Source: Hartmannibacter diazotrophicus (GTDB lineage: Bacteria > Pseudomonadota > Alphaproteobacteria > Rhizobiales > Pleomorphomonadaceae). Taken from it: 64,000 nucleotides of DNA. The translations under genes were made by a program, and so were the position numbers. Positions 26,310-35,803 of the stretch are shown one piece after another; within the stretch, counting starts at the first letter, position 1; every line of letters begins with the position of its first letter. The stretch spans positions 3,969,501 to 4,033,500 of the forward strand of contig NZ_LT960614.1 of NCBI RefSeq assembly GCF_900231165.1, written 5' to 3'. The notes under the pieces were generated by a model. It had not been told where the DNA came from and searched no databases. It saw only the letters and a program-made list of their open reading frames with translations.

Positions 26310-26972
26310 CTATTGCAGCGGCGGTGTGCCGTTGCCCTTCTGCCGCCCCAGCGCCATCTCGGTGATCGCCACCAGCGTATCCGCCCGGGTCTTGAGATCC
26401 GGCGCCTCCAGCAGCGCCTGCTTCTCGGCCGGTCCGAAGGGGCTCATCATTGAAAGCGCGTTGACGAGCGCCTCGTTGGACGCCTGCGACACGCCCTCCC
26501 AGTCGGCCTCCAGGTTGTTGGCATCGAGGAAGGCCTCGAAGGTACGCAGGAGCGTCTCCCGGTCCACCTCCCCTTCCCCGAGACTGACGCTGAAATCCGT
26601 TCCGAAGGGCTCGGCGTCGACCCGGCAGGTGCGATAGGGCGTGGACCGCGTCGTCTCTTCCAGCACCTTGAAACGCGTGATGCCGGTCAGCGTGATCAGA
26701 TATCGCCCGTCGCCGGTTTCGCTGAACGACGTGATCCGCCCGGCACAGCCGACCCCGCACAGAAGCGCCGGATCGTCCTCCTCGGTCTGGATCATGCCAA
26801 TCACGCGGTCCGACTGGAGCGCCGCGTCCACCATGGCCAGATAGCGCGGCTCGAAGATGTTGAGCGGCAACTGGCCACGCGGCAGAAGCAGCGCTCCATT
26901 CAGCGGAAAGACCGGGATTTCCGATGGCAGGTCGACCGGCCCGCCGTAGTTCACGTTGCCTATCCTCATCAT
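26310..26972 (-). CDS. LON substrate-binding-domain protein
   Basis: 220 residues, with an N-terminal LON domain ([45 protein letters not shown]) and a helical C-terminal half, without the ATPase and peptidase of Lon protease. Function unknown. Probably co-transcribed with the Trm112 gene below and cnoX above (143 bases). Two adjacent ATGs (26972, 26969) are possible. Confidence 0.9.
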   Translation of the reverse strand: MMRIGNVNYGGPVDLPSEIPVFPLNGALLLPRGQLPLNIFEPRYLAMVDAALQSDRVIGMIQTEEDDPALLCGVGCAGRITSFSETGDGRYLITLTGITRFKVLEETTRSTPYRTCRVDAEPFGTDFSVSLGEGEVDRETLLRTFEAFLDANNLEADWEGVSQASNEALVNALSMMSPFGPAEKQALLEAPDLKTRADTLVAITEMALGRQKGNGTPPLQ

Positions 26973-27116
26973 CCTGTCCCATGCCCCGTCGCGTTGGTCC
27001 ACGGCACCAGATCGGCCATGCGACGTGAAGTCCCCTACCTCTACCTAGCGCGAGCTATCAAAGCGGCGAGGCATTGGGCTCAACATTCGGATCATTACGG
27101 ATGACGATTGGAAGGC

Positions 27117-28055
27117 TCAGGAAAACAGCACAGCAGACAGCCGACGCCGGCCATAGAGCGTGTTCTCGTCCTTCGGGCCCCAGGCATCGAAGAACTGCAC
27201 CAGTTGCTTGCGGGCGGCATCTTCGTCCCAGGTCCGATCCCTGCGAACGATCTCGATGAGATTGTCGATCGCTCCCTTGGTGTCGCCCCGCGCATTGAGG
27301 GCGAGCGCCAGCTCGAAGCGGGCCTGATGGTCGGCCGGATCGGAATCGACCCGCAGCGCCAGATCGGCGACATCGCCCAGCTTCTCCGCCGTGCGGGCAA
27401 GCTCCAGCTCGGCCCGGGCACCGACGATCGACATGTCGGTTTCCTTGCCCTTGGGCGTCATCGCAAGCGTTGCCTCGGCGACATCGAGAGCCCCCTGGCC
27501 GATCTGCGCCCGTGCAAGGCCGCCAATGGCCACAAGATTTCCCTGGTCTTCTTCAAGCACCGCCACGAAACACTCGGCAGCCGTGCCGAAATCCTTCTCG
27601 GCAAGCGATTCCGCGCCCGCCGCCAGCATCTGGTCGATGTCCGAGGGACCCACCGGCCCGACCAGCTTTTCGATGAACTGCATGACCTGGGCTTCGGACT
27701 GTGCGCCCATGAAGCCGTCCAGCGGGCGGCCATCGACGAAGGCAATCACCGCCGGGATCGACTGGATGCCGAGCTGGCCGGCCACCTGCGGATGCTCGTC
27801 GATGTTCATCTTGACGAGCTTCACCTTGCCGCCGGCCGCCTTGACCACCTTTTCCAGAACCGGCGTCAGCTGCTTGCACGGGCCGCACCACGGCGCCCAG
27901 AAGTCGACCAGCACCGGCACGCTCTGCGATGCCTCGATGACATCCGGCACGAAGGTCTGGAAGGTGGTGTCCTTGATCAGGTCGCCCTGCCCCGCGGGCT
28001 TCGGCTCCGGAGCGGCGCCAAGTGCATTGCCGAGGGTGAAAGTGGGTTGGCTCAT
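27117..28055 (-). CDS. cnoX: CnoX/YbbN-type co-chaperedoxin (thioredoxin-TPR)
   Basis: 312 residues: a thioredoxin domain with an intact active site WCGPC (Cys57, Cys60), then a TPR-like C-terminal part (EKDFGTAAECFVAVLEEDQG, RFELALALNARGDTKGAI). Proteins of this design bind unfolded clients, protect their cysteines and hand them to GroEL/DnaK. Unlike E. coli CnoX, the CxxC is complete, as in Caulobacter, so reductase activity is expected. Start at MSQPTF (28055); the open frame upstream to 28145 lacks coding character. Confidence 0.9.
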   Translation of the reverse strand: MSQPTFTLGNALGAAPEPKPAGQGDLIKDTTFQTFVPDVIEASQSVPVLVDFWAPWCGPCKQLTPVLEKVVKAAGGKVKLVKMNIDEHPQVAGQLGIQSIPAVIAFVDGRPLDGFMGAQSEAQVMQFIEKLVGPVGPSDIDQMLAAGAESLAEKDFGTAAECFVAVLEEDQGNLVAIGGLARAQIGQGALDVAEATLAMTPKGKETDMSIVGARAELELARTAEKLGDVADLALRVDSDPADHQARFELALALNARGDTKGAIDNLIEIVRRDRTWDEDAARKQLVQFFDAWGPKDENTLYGRRRLSAVLFS

Positions 28056-28265
28056 GTCCGTCAATCCGCTGTTGCCTGGGTGGCCCCGTGAGAAGGGAAT
28101 GTTTTCAACTGGCGCATATTTGGCCCCGCCGGGTCGCAAATACAAACCCTCTTGAGCATGTTACGCAAAAGCGAGGACCGCCTTCGCGTCGGAAAATGCG
28201 TCGGCCGGGAGCAGGAGCGCGAACATTCCGGACCAGCCCTGTGCCGGTCCGGGTGCCAGAGCGCG

Positions 28266-28784
28266 CTACTCCGCCGCAGACTGTTCGGCGACCGGCAACT
28301 CGACGACCACCGGCTCATGCCCTGTCGCGCGCAGGAACTTGAAGAGGTCGTCCGAGGCGATCGTCGTCGTCGCGACATTCTCCATCGGGTGGAAATTCAG
28401 CGGATCGAAGGCAACGAGACCGGCATCCAGCACCACTGTGACGGCCTTCTCCGTGTCGTTGATCACGCCGAACGGCGTCACCGAGCCCGGCTTGACGCCG
28501 AGCAACTCGCCCATCTGTTCGGCCGAGCAGAAGGAGACCCGCCCCTGCCCGCCGATGAGGCCGTGTACGCGCTTGAGGTCGACCGGCAGGTCCTCGCGCG
28601 CGACGATCAGGAAGACGCGGCTCTTCTTGTCCTTGACCAGAAGGTTCTTGGCGTGCCCGCCCGCGAGCTCGCCGCGCAGCTCCCGGCTTTCCTCCACCGT
28701 ATGCAACGGCGGATGCTCGATCGTCGCATGGCCGATGCCGAGATCATCGAGATAGGCAAACAGGTCGGCGCGGGTCTTGGGCAT
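28266..28784 (-). CDS. Prolyl-tRNA editing deacylase (YbaK/ProX family)
   Basis: 172 residues of the YbaK/EbsC family, ProX (PrdX) subtype, which hydrolyses mischarged Ala-tRNA(Pro) in trans. Visible: HATIEHPPLHTVEESREL, GGHAKNLLVKDKKSRVFL with the conserved lysine, and GSVTPFGVINDTEKAVTVVL (the conserved GxxTPF). Start chosen at MPKTRAD; earlier ATG lies inside the upstream hairpin. It lies 72 bases after ilvD, with a probable terminator between. Confidence 0.9.
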   Translation of the reverse strand: MPKTRADLFAYLDDLGIGHATIEHPPLHTVEESRELRGELAGGHAKNLLVKDKKSRVFLIVAREDLPVDLKRVHGLIGGQGRVSFCSAEQMGELLGVKPGSVTPFGVINDTEKAVTVVLDAGLVAFDPLNFHPMENVATTTIASDDLFKFLRATGHEPVVVELPVAEQSAAE

Positions 28785-28809
28785 CGTCAGGCTGTCCGGA
28801 AAATAGCAA

Positions 28810-28840
28810 GAGGTTCCGCGGCGGTCAGCCACGGAACCTC
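28810..28840 (-). terminator. Probable terminator or attenuator between ilvD and the tRNA editing gene
   Basis: GAGGTTCCG and CGGAACCTC pair (9 bp) around a 13-base loop; on the minus strand the stem is followed by TTGCTATTTT. It begins 16 bases past the ilvD stop. Confidence 0.6.
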
Positions 28841-28856
28841 CGGAAGGACCAAAAAA

Positions 28857-30701
28857 TCAGTGCTCGACCTGGCTCACGTCGCGCACGGCGCCGCGGGCCG
28901 CCGACGTCGTCAGCGCCGCATAGGCCCTGAGAGCAGGGGTCACGTTGCGCTTGCGCGGCTCGGCAGGCTTCCAGCCCGAAGCGGGCTTCGCCGCGCGGCG
29001 TTCCGCCAGCACCTCGTCGGAGACGGCCACCCGGATCGACCGGTTCGGGATATCGATCTCGATGATGTCGCCCTCTTCCACCAGACCGATGTTGCCGCCC
29101 TCGGCCGCTTCAGGCGAGACGTGGCCGATCGAAAGGCCCGAGGAACCGCCCGAGAAGCGTCCGTCGGTGATGAGCGCGCAGGCCTTGCCCAGCCCCTTCG
29201 ACTTCAGGTAGCTGGTCGGATAGAGCATCTCCTGCATGCCCGGACCGCCCTTCGGCCCCTCGTAGCGGATCAGCACCACGTCGCCGGCGGCAACGCCGCC
29301 GTTGAGGATGCCGTCGACCGCCGCGTCCTGGCTCTCGAAGATGCGCGCCGGACCGGAGAAGGTCAGGATGCTCTCGTCGACGCCCGCCGTCTTCACGATG
29401 CAGCCGTCGAGCGCGATGTTGCCATAAAGAACCGCAAGGCCGCCATCCTTGGAGAAGGGATGCTCGGCGTCGCGGATCGCACCGGATGCGCGGTCGAGGT
29501 CGAGGTCTTCCCAGCGCGCGTTCTGGCTAAAGGCAATCTGGGTCGGAACCCCGCCCGGCGCCGCGCGGTAGAAATCGCGCACGCTTTCGGAGCTGGTACG
29601 GCGAATGTCCCAGCGTCCGAGCGCTTCCGCCATCGAACTGGCATGGACCGTCGGCAACGAGGAATCGATCAGCCCGGCGCGCTCCAGCTCGCCAAGGATC
29701 GCCATGATGCCGCCGGCCCGGTGGACGTCCTCCATGTGGACGTCGTTCTTGGCCGGGGCGACCTTGCAGAGCACCGGAACGCGGCGCGACAGCCGGTCGA
29801 TGTCGGCCATGGTGAAGTTGACCTCCGCCTCATGGGCCGCCGCCAGCAGGTGGAGCACGGTGTTGGTCGAGCCGCCCATGGCGATATCGAGCGTCATGGC
29901 GTTTTCGAACGCCCCGAATGAGGCGACCGAGCGCGGCAGCACCGTGTCGTCGTCCTGCTCGTAGTAGCGGCGGGCAAGATCGACGATCAGATGACCGGCC
30001 TCGACGAAGAGGCGCTCGCGGTCGGCATGGGTGGCGAGCGTCGAACCGTTGCCCGGCAGCGACAGCCCGAGCGCCTCGGTCAGGCAGTTCATCGAGTTGG
30101 CCGTGAACATGCCCGAGCAGGAGCCGCAGGTCGGACAGGCCGAGCGCTCGATGACGGCGACGTCCTCATCAGAGTTGCGGTCGTCGGCGGCGGCGACCAT
30201 GGCGTCGATCAGGTCGAGGGAGCGGGTCTTGCCGTTGAGCACGACCTTGCCGGCCTCCATCGGCCCGCCGGAGACGAAGACCGTCGGGATGTTGAGCCGG
30301 AGCGCCGCCATCAGCATGCCGGGCGTGATCTTGTCGCAGTTGGAGATGCACACCAGCGCATCGGCGCAATGGGCATTGACCATATACTCGACGCTGTCGG
30401 CGATGATCTCGCGCGACGGCAGCGAATAGAGCATGCCGTCATGGCCCATCGCGATGCCGTCGTCGACGGCGATCGTGTTGAACTCCTTGGCGACACCGCC
30501 CGCCTTCTCCACTTCCCGGGCGACGAGCTGGCCGAGATCCTTCAGATGCACGTGGCCGGGCACGAACTGGGTGAAGGAGTTGGAAATGGCGATGATCGGC
30601 TTGCCGAAGTCGCCGTCCTTCATGCCGGTCGCGCGCCAGAGGCCGCGGGCGCCGGCCATGTTGCGGCCGTGGGTGGAGGTTCTCGAGCGGTATTTCGGCA
30701 T
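28857..30701 (-). CDS. ilvD: Dihydroxy-acid dehydratase
   Basis: 614 residues, complete. Iron-sulfur enzyme of branched-chain amino acid synthesis that dehydrates 2,3-dihydroxy-3-methyl(valer)ate to the 2-oxo acids. Cluster cysteines are in [12 protein letters not shown] and [19 protein letters not shown]; the C-terminal [19 protein letters not shown] motif is intact. Start at [20 protein letters not shown] matches the family. The long leader upstream (437 bases) may hold regulation. Confidence 0.97.
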   Translation of the reverse strand: MPKYRSRTSTHGRNMAGARGLWRATGMKDGDFGKPIIAISNSFTQFVPGHVHLKDLGQLVAREVEKAGGVAKEFNTIAVDDGIAMGHDGMLYSLPSREIIADSVEYMVNAHCADALVCISNCDKITPGMLMAALRLNIPTVFVSGGPMEAGKVVLNGKTRSLDLIDAMVAAADDRNSDEDVAVIERSACPTCGSCSGMFTANSMNCLTEALGLSLPGNGSTLATHADRERLFVEAGHLIVDLARRYYEQDDDTVLPRSVASFGAFENAMTLDIAMGGSTNTVLHLLAAAHEAEVNFTMADIDRLSRRVPVLCKVAPAKNDVHMEDVHRAGGIMAILGELERAGLIDSSLPTVHASSMAEALGRWDIRRTSSESVRDFYRAAPGGVPTQIAFSQNARWEDLDLDRASGAIRDAEHPFSKDGGLAVLYGNIALDGCIVKTAGVDESILTFSGPARIFESQDAAVDGILNGGVAAGDVVLIRYEGPKGGPGMQEMLYPTSYLKSKGLGKACALITDGRFSGGSSGLSIGHVSPEAAEGGNIGLVEEGDIIEIDIPNRSIRVAVSDEVLAERRAAKPASGWKPAEPRKRNVTPALRAYAALTTSAARGAVRDVSQVEH

Positions 30702-31138
30702 GGGACTCAATCCATATCGGTCGGCGGGGCGATAATGCCCGCCGCATGACATTTCTTGCGCCGGCCGCATGGACCGGCGCCCTTTCGGGCTTCGCATATC
30801 ATGTATGGCGCACGGGTGCGAGAACCAAGCGAAAGGATTGAATGCCGGAAAACCGACCGAATACGGATCTGTGAGGAAAGCTTTGCATCAACCCCTGAAT
30901 GAAAAAGGGAGATGCTGCCGGACGGCAAGCGCACCGTACGCAAAACAACAAGCGGCGCCAGGCTGCCGTCCGGCATGATCGACGACGCACAACATTCTGT
31001 CGACGGGAGGAGATTGGCAAAGTTTGGTTGCCAAATGGTTTTCATCCGGGCGCCGGATCAAAGAAATCTGATTTTTTGCTTGGGCACGATGAACGATGAC
31101 CCGAAAAGCGAATTAAGTATTGATTAAGTATTTGGAAT
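30702..31138. other. Intergenic region upstream of ilvD with a 12-bp inverted repeat
   Basis: No gene is supported. TGCCGGACGGCA (30916-30927) and TGCCGTCCGGCA (30964-30975) form a perfect 12-bp inverted repeat 36 bases apart. On the minus strand this lies about 215 bases before ilvD and could be an operator pair or a leader stem. No leader peptide rich in Ile, Leu or Val was found. Confidence 0.5.
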
Positions 31139-31849
31139 TCAGCGCTTCAACTCGCTGTCGGCCGCGGAAAGAGCCGGCGGCACGGTGCCTTCCAGCCACA
31201 GATCCAGAAACCGGTTCAGCCAGGTGCGCACCGCCGCGTCGTGGATGGCCCGGCCGGCGAAATGATCCCGCCGGCTCTGCGCGCCCGGCATCGACATGCG
31301 CGAACTGCCGCGCACCGTCCAGCGGTTCATCATCGCGTAGGTGAGTTCGGCATGGAACTGGATGCCATAGGCCGCCTTGCCGTAGCGGAAGGCCTGATTG
31401 CGGAAGGAATCGCCCGTCGCGAGCAGCTCCCCGCCAGAGGGCATTTCAAACCCCTCGCGGTGCCACTGGTAGACGAAACCGGGCCACTCCATCATTTCCC
31501 GGCCGGCCTCGGTCGGGCGGATGCGATAGTAGCCGATCTCCGTCATGCCATCGACATGCGGCGCGACATGGGCCCCGAGCTGGCGCGCCAGCATCTGGGC
31601 GCCAAGGCAGATGCCGAGAAACGGGGCCTCCTCCTTGAGCGGCACCCGAATCCAGTCCGTCTCCCGCACGATGCCGGGATCGGGATCATTGGCGCTCATC
31701 GGACCGCCGAAGATGATCGCGCCGGCATGCCCGCGCATTGTGCCGGGCAGCGGATCGCCGAACCTTGGCCTCCTGATGTCGAGGGCATAGCCTCTTTTTT
31801 CCAGCAGCTGGCCGATGCGGCCGGGGCTGGACGTTTCCTGATGCAGCAC
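31139..31849 (-). CDS. Class I glutamine amidotransferase-like protein
   Basis: Free-standing class I amidotransferase domain of about 236 residues. Nucleophile Cys81 in FLGICLGAQMLARQLGA and the His166/Glu168 pair in YGIQFHAELT complete the triad; GAIIFGGPMSAND is the family oxyanion region. The GTG used here cuts the first beta-strand: in frame upstream the codons read K-I-L-V-V before LHQETSSPG, the strand such proteins need. The frame stays open to 31921, where an ATT codon has GAGGAG nine bases before it, so translation may begin at this rare start codon. Function unknown. Confidence 0.88.
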   Translation of the reverse strand: MLHQETSSPGRIGQLLEKRGYALDIRRPRFGDPLPGTMRGHAGAIIFGGPMSANDPDPGIVRETDWIRVPLKEEAPFLGICLGAQMLARQLGAHVAPHVDGMTEIGYYRIRPTEAGREMMEWPGFVYQWHREGFEMPSGGELLATGDSFRNQAFRYGKAAYGIQFHAELTYAMMNRWTVRGSSRMSMPGAQSRRDHFAGRAIHDAAVRTWLNRFLDLWLEGTVPPALSAADSELKR

Positions 31850-32260
31850 GACGAGGATCTTCGGACGCCTTGCCGGCGAAAGTGCTTCTCCGCGTGCGAA
31901 AGTCTCGGTCTCGAACAGAATGGCCGGTTACTCCTCAAGGATTCGACGGCTCCTAGCGGGTGGGTCGAACGGAACCGGGAACAGCGTCCGAACCGCAATA
32001 ACCCCGAAGCAGCGGGATTTTCGCCGAAACATCTTCAAAACCCAAGAGTCAATGATGGGCAGAAAGCTGCTTTCATTTCAAGCATGTTGCCGGGTTTGTG
32101 ATATCAACTCGCGATCATGTTCAGGCTAAAGTCCTTTCCGATTGCCACCGGACAAGGGAAAATTGCTGCCGGCGCGCCGTCCCGAAGGCCTTGTCCGCCG
32201 CAGTCAAGTTGCCCTCCCCGAGGGCAATCGAATAAAGAAGTCCGCCATGCGGATTGTTTT

Positions 32261-32297
32261 GGGCAATTAAGGTCTGCTATTTGTTGAGTTAATTCCC
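32261..32297 (+). promoter_or_regulatory. Inverted repeat upstream of the ArsR-family gene
   Basis: GGGcAATTAA and TTAATTCCC form a 9-bp inverted repeat with one bulged base, 79 bases before the regulator start. ArsR proteins usually repress themselves at AT-rich palindromes of this size, so this is a candidate operator. The rest of 31922-32375 holds no gene. Confidence 0.4.
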
Positions 32298-32375
32298 TAG
32301 GAAAAGAGGCAGGCCCTCAATTCTCCGCCTTACGACAACACCGGGGTCTCAAGTGCCTGTGCTTCGGAGCGTCAA

Positions 32376-32729
32376 ATGAAATTGGCCTATCAAATGGACA
32401 ACGACAGTCATCAGCCGCTGCGCTCCGAAATCGCCGAGATGGAGAAGAAGGCATCCGACGTTGCAAGGCTTCTGTCCGCTCTCGGACAGTCGAAGCGGCT
32501 GATGGTGCTTTGCCTGCTGGCCGAAAAGGAAATGTCGGTTGGCGCGCTGGCCGAGGCCGTCAATCTCAGCCAGTCGGCCCTCTCGCAGCATCTGGCCAGA
32601 ATGCGCGATCTCGGCATCGTGTCGACGCGCCGCGAGGCTCAGACGATCTACTATTGCCTTGCCTCCGCGGAGACCCGCAAGCTGATCGAAGTGCTCTACG
32701 AGACCTTCTGCAACACCGGCAAGAAGTGA
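32376..32729 (+). CDS. ArsR-family regulator, BigR/SqrR-like
   Basis: 117-residue winged-helix repressor. The HTH reads SVGALAEAVNLSQSALSQHL, the wing RREAQTIYYCLAS. Cysteines lie at 46 (LMVLCLLAEKE) and 112 (YETFCNTGKK), matching the pair that forms a di- or tetrasulfide bridge in BigR and SqrR, sensors of sulfide and persulfide; Cys94 is extra. This role is inferred from cysteine positions. No sulfide-oxidising genes are adjacent. GGAG precedes the ATG by seven bases. Confidence 0.88.
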   Translation: MKLAYQMDNDSHQPLRSEIAEMEKKASDVARLLSALGQSKRLMVLCLLAEKEMSVGALAEAVNLSQSALSQHLARMRDLGIVSTRREAQTIYYCLASAETRKLIEVLYETFCNTGKK

Positions 32730-32799
32730 CAAAGCCCGACCCGACCGGGCGGTGATTCGCTGGCAGACGTGTCTGCCTGGTTAGCCGCTCGGGGCTGTT

Positions 32800-33120
32800 T
32801 CAAAGCCCGCAGAGCCGCGAGAGAGCGTCGAGCCCCGGCTTTCCGGCGCCCGTCACCCGCACCGTCTTGACCCGTGATGTCTGGCCCGCCGTCACGTTGC
32901 CGGCGGATTTCGGCATGCCCGCCGCCTTGGCGACAAGCGCGGCGATCGCGGCATTGGCCGCGCCATCCTCCGGAACCGCCCTCACTCTGGCCTGCACGAC
33001 CTCGCGCCCGTCCGACATGGCCTTGACGCCGGCGATCTCGTCGCGCGGCGCACGCGGCGTCGCCCGGACGATGACGATGAGATCGTCGCCCTCCAGCCGA
33101 AGCGGGCCGTTCGCATCCAT
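32800..33120 (-). CDS. DUF167 (YggU) family protein
   Basis: 106 residues: VIVRATPRAPRDEIAGV, ARVRAVPEDGAANAAIAALV and a GQTSRVKTVRVTG end are the DUF167 hallmarks (conserved DGxAN). Small alpha/beta protein of unknown function. It follows the YggT gene by five bases, the standard YggT-YggU pairing. Confidence 0.92.
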   Translation of the reverse strand: MDANGPLRLEGDDLIVIVRATPRAPRDEIAGVKAMSDGREVVQARVRAVPEDGAANAAIAALVAKAAGMPKSAGNVTAGQTSRVKTVRVTGAGKPGLDALSRLCGL

Positions 33121-33125
33121 GACGG

Positions 33126-33419
33126 TCAGAAGGGCGCCAGCGGATAGGCGTAGCGGTAGATGATCTGCTGGATCAGGATGATGATCAGATAGAGAACGAT
33201 CGGCGAAACATCGAGACCGCCGAAACTCGGCAGGAAATTCCGGATCGGCCGCAGTACCGGTTCGGTCATCTGGAAGAGCGCGTTGCCGATCATCGAGACG
33301 ACCTGATTGCGCGGATTGACGACGTTGAACGCGTAGAGCCAGCTGAAGATAGCCGAGGCAATCACGATCCACATGTAAAGATTGAGCGCGATCGTGATCA
33401 CATCGAGAATGGCGCGCAT
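33126..33419 (-). CDS. YggT family membrane protein
   Basis: 97 residues with two long hydrophobic segments (ITIALNLYMWIVIASAIFSW and PIVLYLIIILIQQIIYRYAY) around a conserved PVLRPIRNFLP loop. Family linked to osmotic tolerance, FtsZ-adjacent functions or thylakoid proteins in other lineages; role here unknown. First gene of a two-gene unit with DUF167. Confidence 0.93.
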   Translation of the reverse strand: MRAILDVITIALNLYMWIVIASAIFSWLYAFNVVNPRNQVVSMIGNALFQMTEPVLRPIRNFLPSFGGLDVSPIVLYLIIILIQQIIYRYAYPLAPF

Positions 33420-33854
33420 GGCCTCTTCAATCTCCGTCTTAAGGGAGCATCAGGAAAGACGAAGGCCGCTGCCGGCCCGGTCCGATGCCCGGATAAAGGA
33501 ATGAGGCCGCGCGGATGTCGATCCGGCGCGATCCCCGGCCATGGCGCCCGTCGCTGCCCGCCGCCCGAACGATATCCCCGGCCCCATGTGAGCCAGAAAA
33601 ATCGGCAAACCGGCGAACACCGATGGCAAGGAACCCGGCCCGCGCTGCACCATTGCCCCGCCGAAACGGCCCGGTCAAGCCCTCGCACGGTCTCCTCTGC
33701 GCCTGCCATCGGCAGATTTGGCGAGCGGCGCGCGAAGTTGCAAGACCGGCGGCGGCGCGGCCGCCTCTGTTCCCGCGCTCCCGGCGCCTTTCATCCGCCG
33801 CTTCGGGCGCTTGACAGACGCCCTGCCCTCGACTAAATCGCTGGCATCGAAGAA
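33420..33854. other. Gene-free region before tRNA-Ala
   Basis: About 435 GC-rich bases. Open frames exist on both strands but resemble no protein and lack ribosome sites. The promoters of yggT (minus) and the tRNA (plus) must be here; none is obvious. Confidence 0.5.
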
Positions 33855-33930
<76 letters not shown>

Positions 33931-34313
33931 ATTCTCCGAACAAGGCCATTGGCAACACGCCCAGACTGAGCGGCGGCGCCAATCTGGCTGACATCTCCCC
34001 CCAAGAACTGTATTGGCTTCGCCCTTTCCGACACAGCAACGCCCCTGGGCCTGCGTCGGTGGACCATTCGCAAGCGGGCGGAAAGTCCATTGGCAACAAG
34101 GGCCGATGAACCGTTGCGAATAACGGGAACTCTTGCCCGGCCGCGGGCAGCTTGGCATTGACCTTCGGCCAACGGGACGCCTACCTTCCAGCGAGATCGG
34201 GCGCGGGCTCTCAACGAGCCGGCGCATCAGGCACGCCAACGAACGAAGCTGCCGGCAGGGCATCGAGGCCCGCCATCCCGGCGCGTGGCACATAGGGACG
34301 AAGCGGAACCGCA
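33931..34313. other. Gene-free region after tRNA-Ala
   Basis: No gene or integrase. The 12-mer CCATTGGCAACA occurs twice as a direct repeat (33946-33957 and 34087-34098), and ATTCGCAA / TTGCGAAT (34068, 34114) make a small inverted repeat. No copy of the tRNA 3' end is found here. Confidence 0.5.
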
Positions 34314-35765
34314 ATGGAAAGCTCTTACTTCGACGTGGACTTGAACCGTGAGGGCGTAGCCGCCGGCAAGCATCGAATCCTGGTAGGAGGCCTTTGGGAA
34401 GAAGTCGGCAAGCTCCAGTTCGAGCGCCTGAAACAGGATGGCCTTCGCCCGGACGATGTGCTGCTCGACGTCGGATGCGGCTCGCTGCGAGGGGGCGTGC
34501 ACTTCGTCGACTATCTGGCTCCGGGACATTACTACGGCATCGACATCAATCAATCATTCCTGGACGCTGGCTACGACATCGAGCTTGCCGAGGCCGGCTT
34601 GCAGGAGCGGATGCCGAGAGAAAATCTCGCCTGCACCACCGAGTTCGAACTGCCGTGGGACGGCGTCAAGTTCGATTTTGCCATTGCGCAATCGGTCTTC
34701 ACGCATCTGATGCTCAATCGCATCCGGCAGTGTCTGACCCGACTGGCTCCCCATATGAAGCCGAATGGCGTCTTCTACGCGACCTTCTTCGAGCGCCCGG
34801 AGAATGCCCCGTCGGACCAGCCGTTGAGCCATCAACCGGGCGGCGTTGTGACCTACGACGTCAAGGACCCCTATCACTACTCGCTGGACGATCTCGCCTT
34901 CGCGATACGCGGCCTGCCCTGGCGGATGCGCTATATCGGAACTTGGGACCATCCTCGGGCGCAGAGACTGGTCGCCTTCGAACATCTGGCGGCCGACGCC
35001 GCGCCGGCCAATGCAGGTGCGGATATGCGATCACTTTCCGTCGAGGAGGCCGGCCGACTGGGTCCAGGTGCCAATCACTACCGCGCCTACGTCGGGCCTC
35101 CCGACCGGTTCGACTTCATGAGCGCGACCCAGTTCAGCCTCCTTTTCCAGTGCGGTCTGCGCGATCATCATCACGTGCTGGATTTTGGAGCCGGATCGCT
35201 GCGCCTGGGGCGTCTGCTCATCCCCTATCTTCAGCCAGAACGCTATTTCGCGATCGATCCCAATACCTGGCTGATCGACGAGGCGATCCGGAAGGAGTTG
35301 GGACAGAGCGCCGTGGAGTTGAAGCGCCCCGTCTTTTCCGCGTCAGACACATTCGACTGCACGGTTTTCGGACGGAATTTCGATTTCGTGATGGCGCAGT
35401 CGATCGTCACGCACTGCGGGCCCGCGCTGTTCCGCCAACTCATGAGCAGCGTCGCATCCGTGCTGGAGCCTCACGGGCTGTTCCTGTTCTCCTATCTGAA
35501 CACGGCCGAGCCGGTGCCGCATCCAGAGGGTGAAGGATGGGTCTATCCGCATTGCGTGACCTATACCGAGGACGAGGTTCTTGGCTTCGTGCAGGAAGCC
35601 GGCATGGCCGGTATGCCGATCCCCTGGTATCACCCCGGGGCCAGCTGGTTCATGGTTGCGCGATCCGAGGCGCAGCTTCCGTCCAAAGCCGAAAGCAGTC
35701 TGCTCAACGGGGCTGTCCTGTTTGACCCGCAGTTTGCGCGCAGCCGGATGAACCCGCCCGCCTGA
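34314..35765 (+). CDS. Tandem class I SAM-dependent methyltransferase (two duplicated domains)
   Basis: 483 residues containing two Rossmann methyltransferase domains. The first has motif I LLDVGCGSLRGG near residue 52 and HYYGIDIN near 74; the second has VLDFGAGSLRLG near 290 and YFAIDPN near 312. Both follow with FDFxxAQSxxTH. The shared GxGSLRxG pattern points to internal duplication. Both SAM-binding motifs look intact. Substrate unknown; position right after a tRNA gene and a 380-base spacer hints at an accessory insertion, though nothing proves transfer. Confidence 0.88.
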   Translation: MESSYFDVDLNREGVAAGKHRILVGGLWEEVGKLQFERLKQDGLRPDDVLLDVGCGSLRGGVHFVDYLAPGHYYGIDINQSFLDAGYDIELAEAGLQERMPRENLACTTEFELPWDGVKFDFAIAQSVFTHLMLNRIRQCLTRLAPHMKPNGVFYATFFERPENAPSDQPLSHQPGGVVTYDVKDPYHYSLDDLAFAIRGLPWRMRYIGTWDHPRAQRLVAFEHLAADAAPANAGADMRSLSVEEAGRLGPGANHYRAYVGPPDRFDFMSATQFSLLFQCGLRDHHHVLDFGAGSLRLGRLLIPYLQPERYFAIDPNTWLIDEAIRKELGQSAVELKRPVFSASDTFDCTVFGRNFDFVMAQSIVTHCGPALFRQLMSSVASVLEPHGLFLFSYLNTAEPVPHPEGEGWVYPHCVTYTEDEVLGFVQEAGMAGMPIPWYHPGASWFMVARSEAQLPSKAESSLLNGAVLFDPQFARSRMNPPA

Positions 35766-35803
35766 TTCGCCAGCACCCATACCAAGACTGGGTCATTCGG
35801 GCG

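Noticed and set aside
30799-31020. Minus-strand small frame upstream of ilvD as an attenuator leader peptide
   Set aside because: Not enriched in Ile, Leu or Val codons in a run, and no terminator/antiterminator pair follows.
32209-32227. Hairpin TTGCCCTC/GAGGGCAA in the gap before the ArsR gene
   Set aside because: Three-base loop and no T-run on either strand; no gene ends here that would need a terminator.
33946-34098. Direct repeat CCATTGGCAACA flanking 130 bases after tRNA-Ala, considered as a target-site or attachment duplication
   Set aside because: Twelve bases, no integrase or transposase between or near, and unrelated to the tRNA 3' end.
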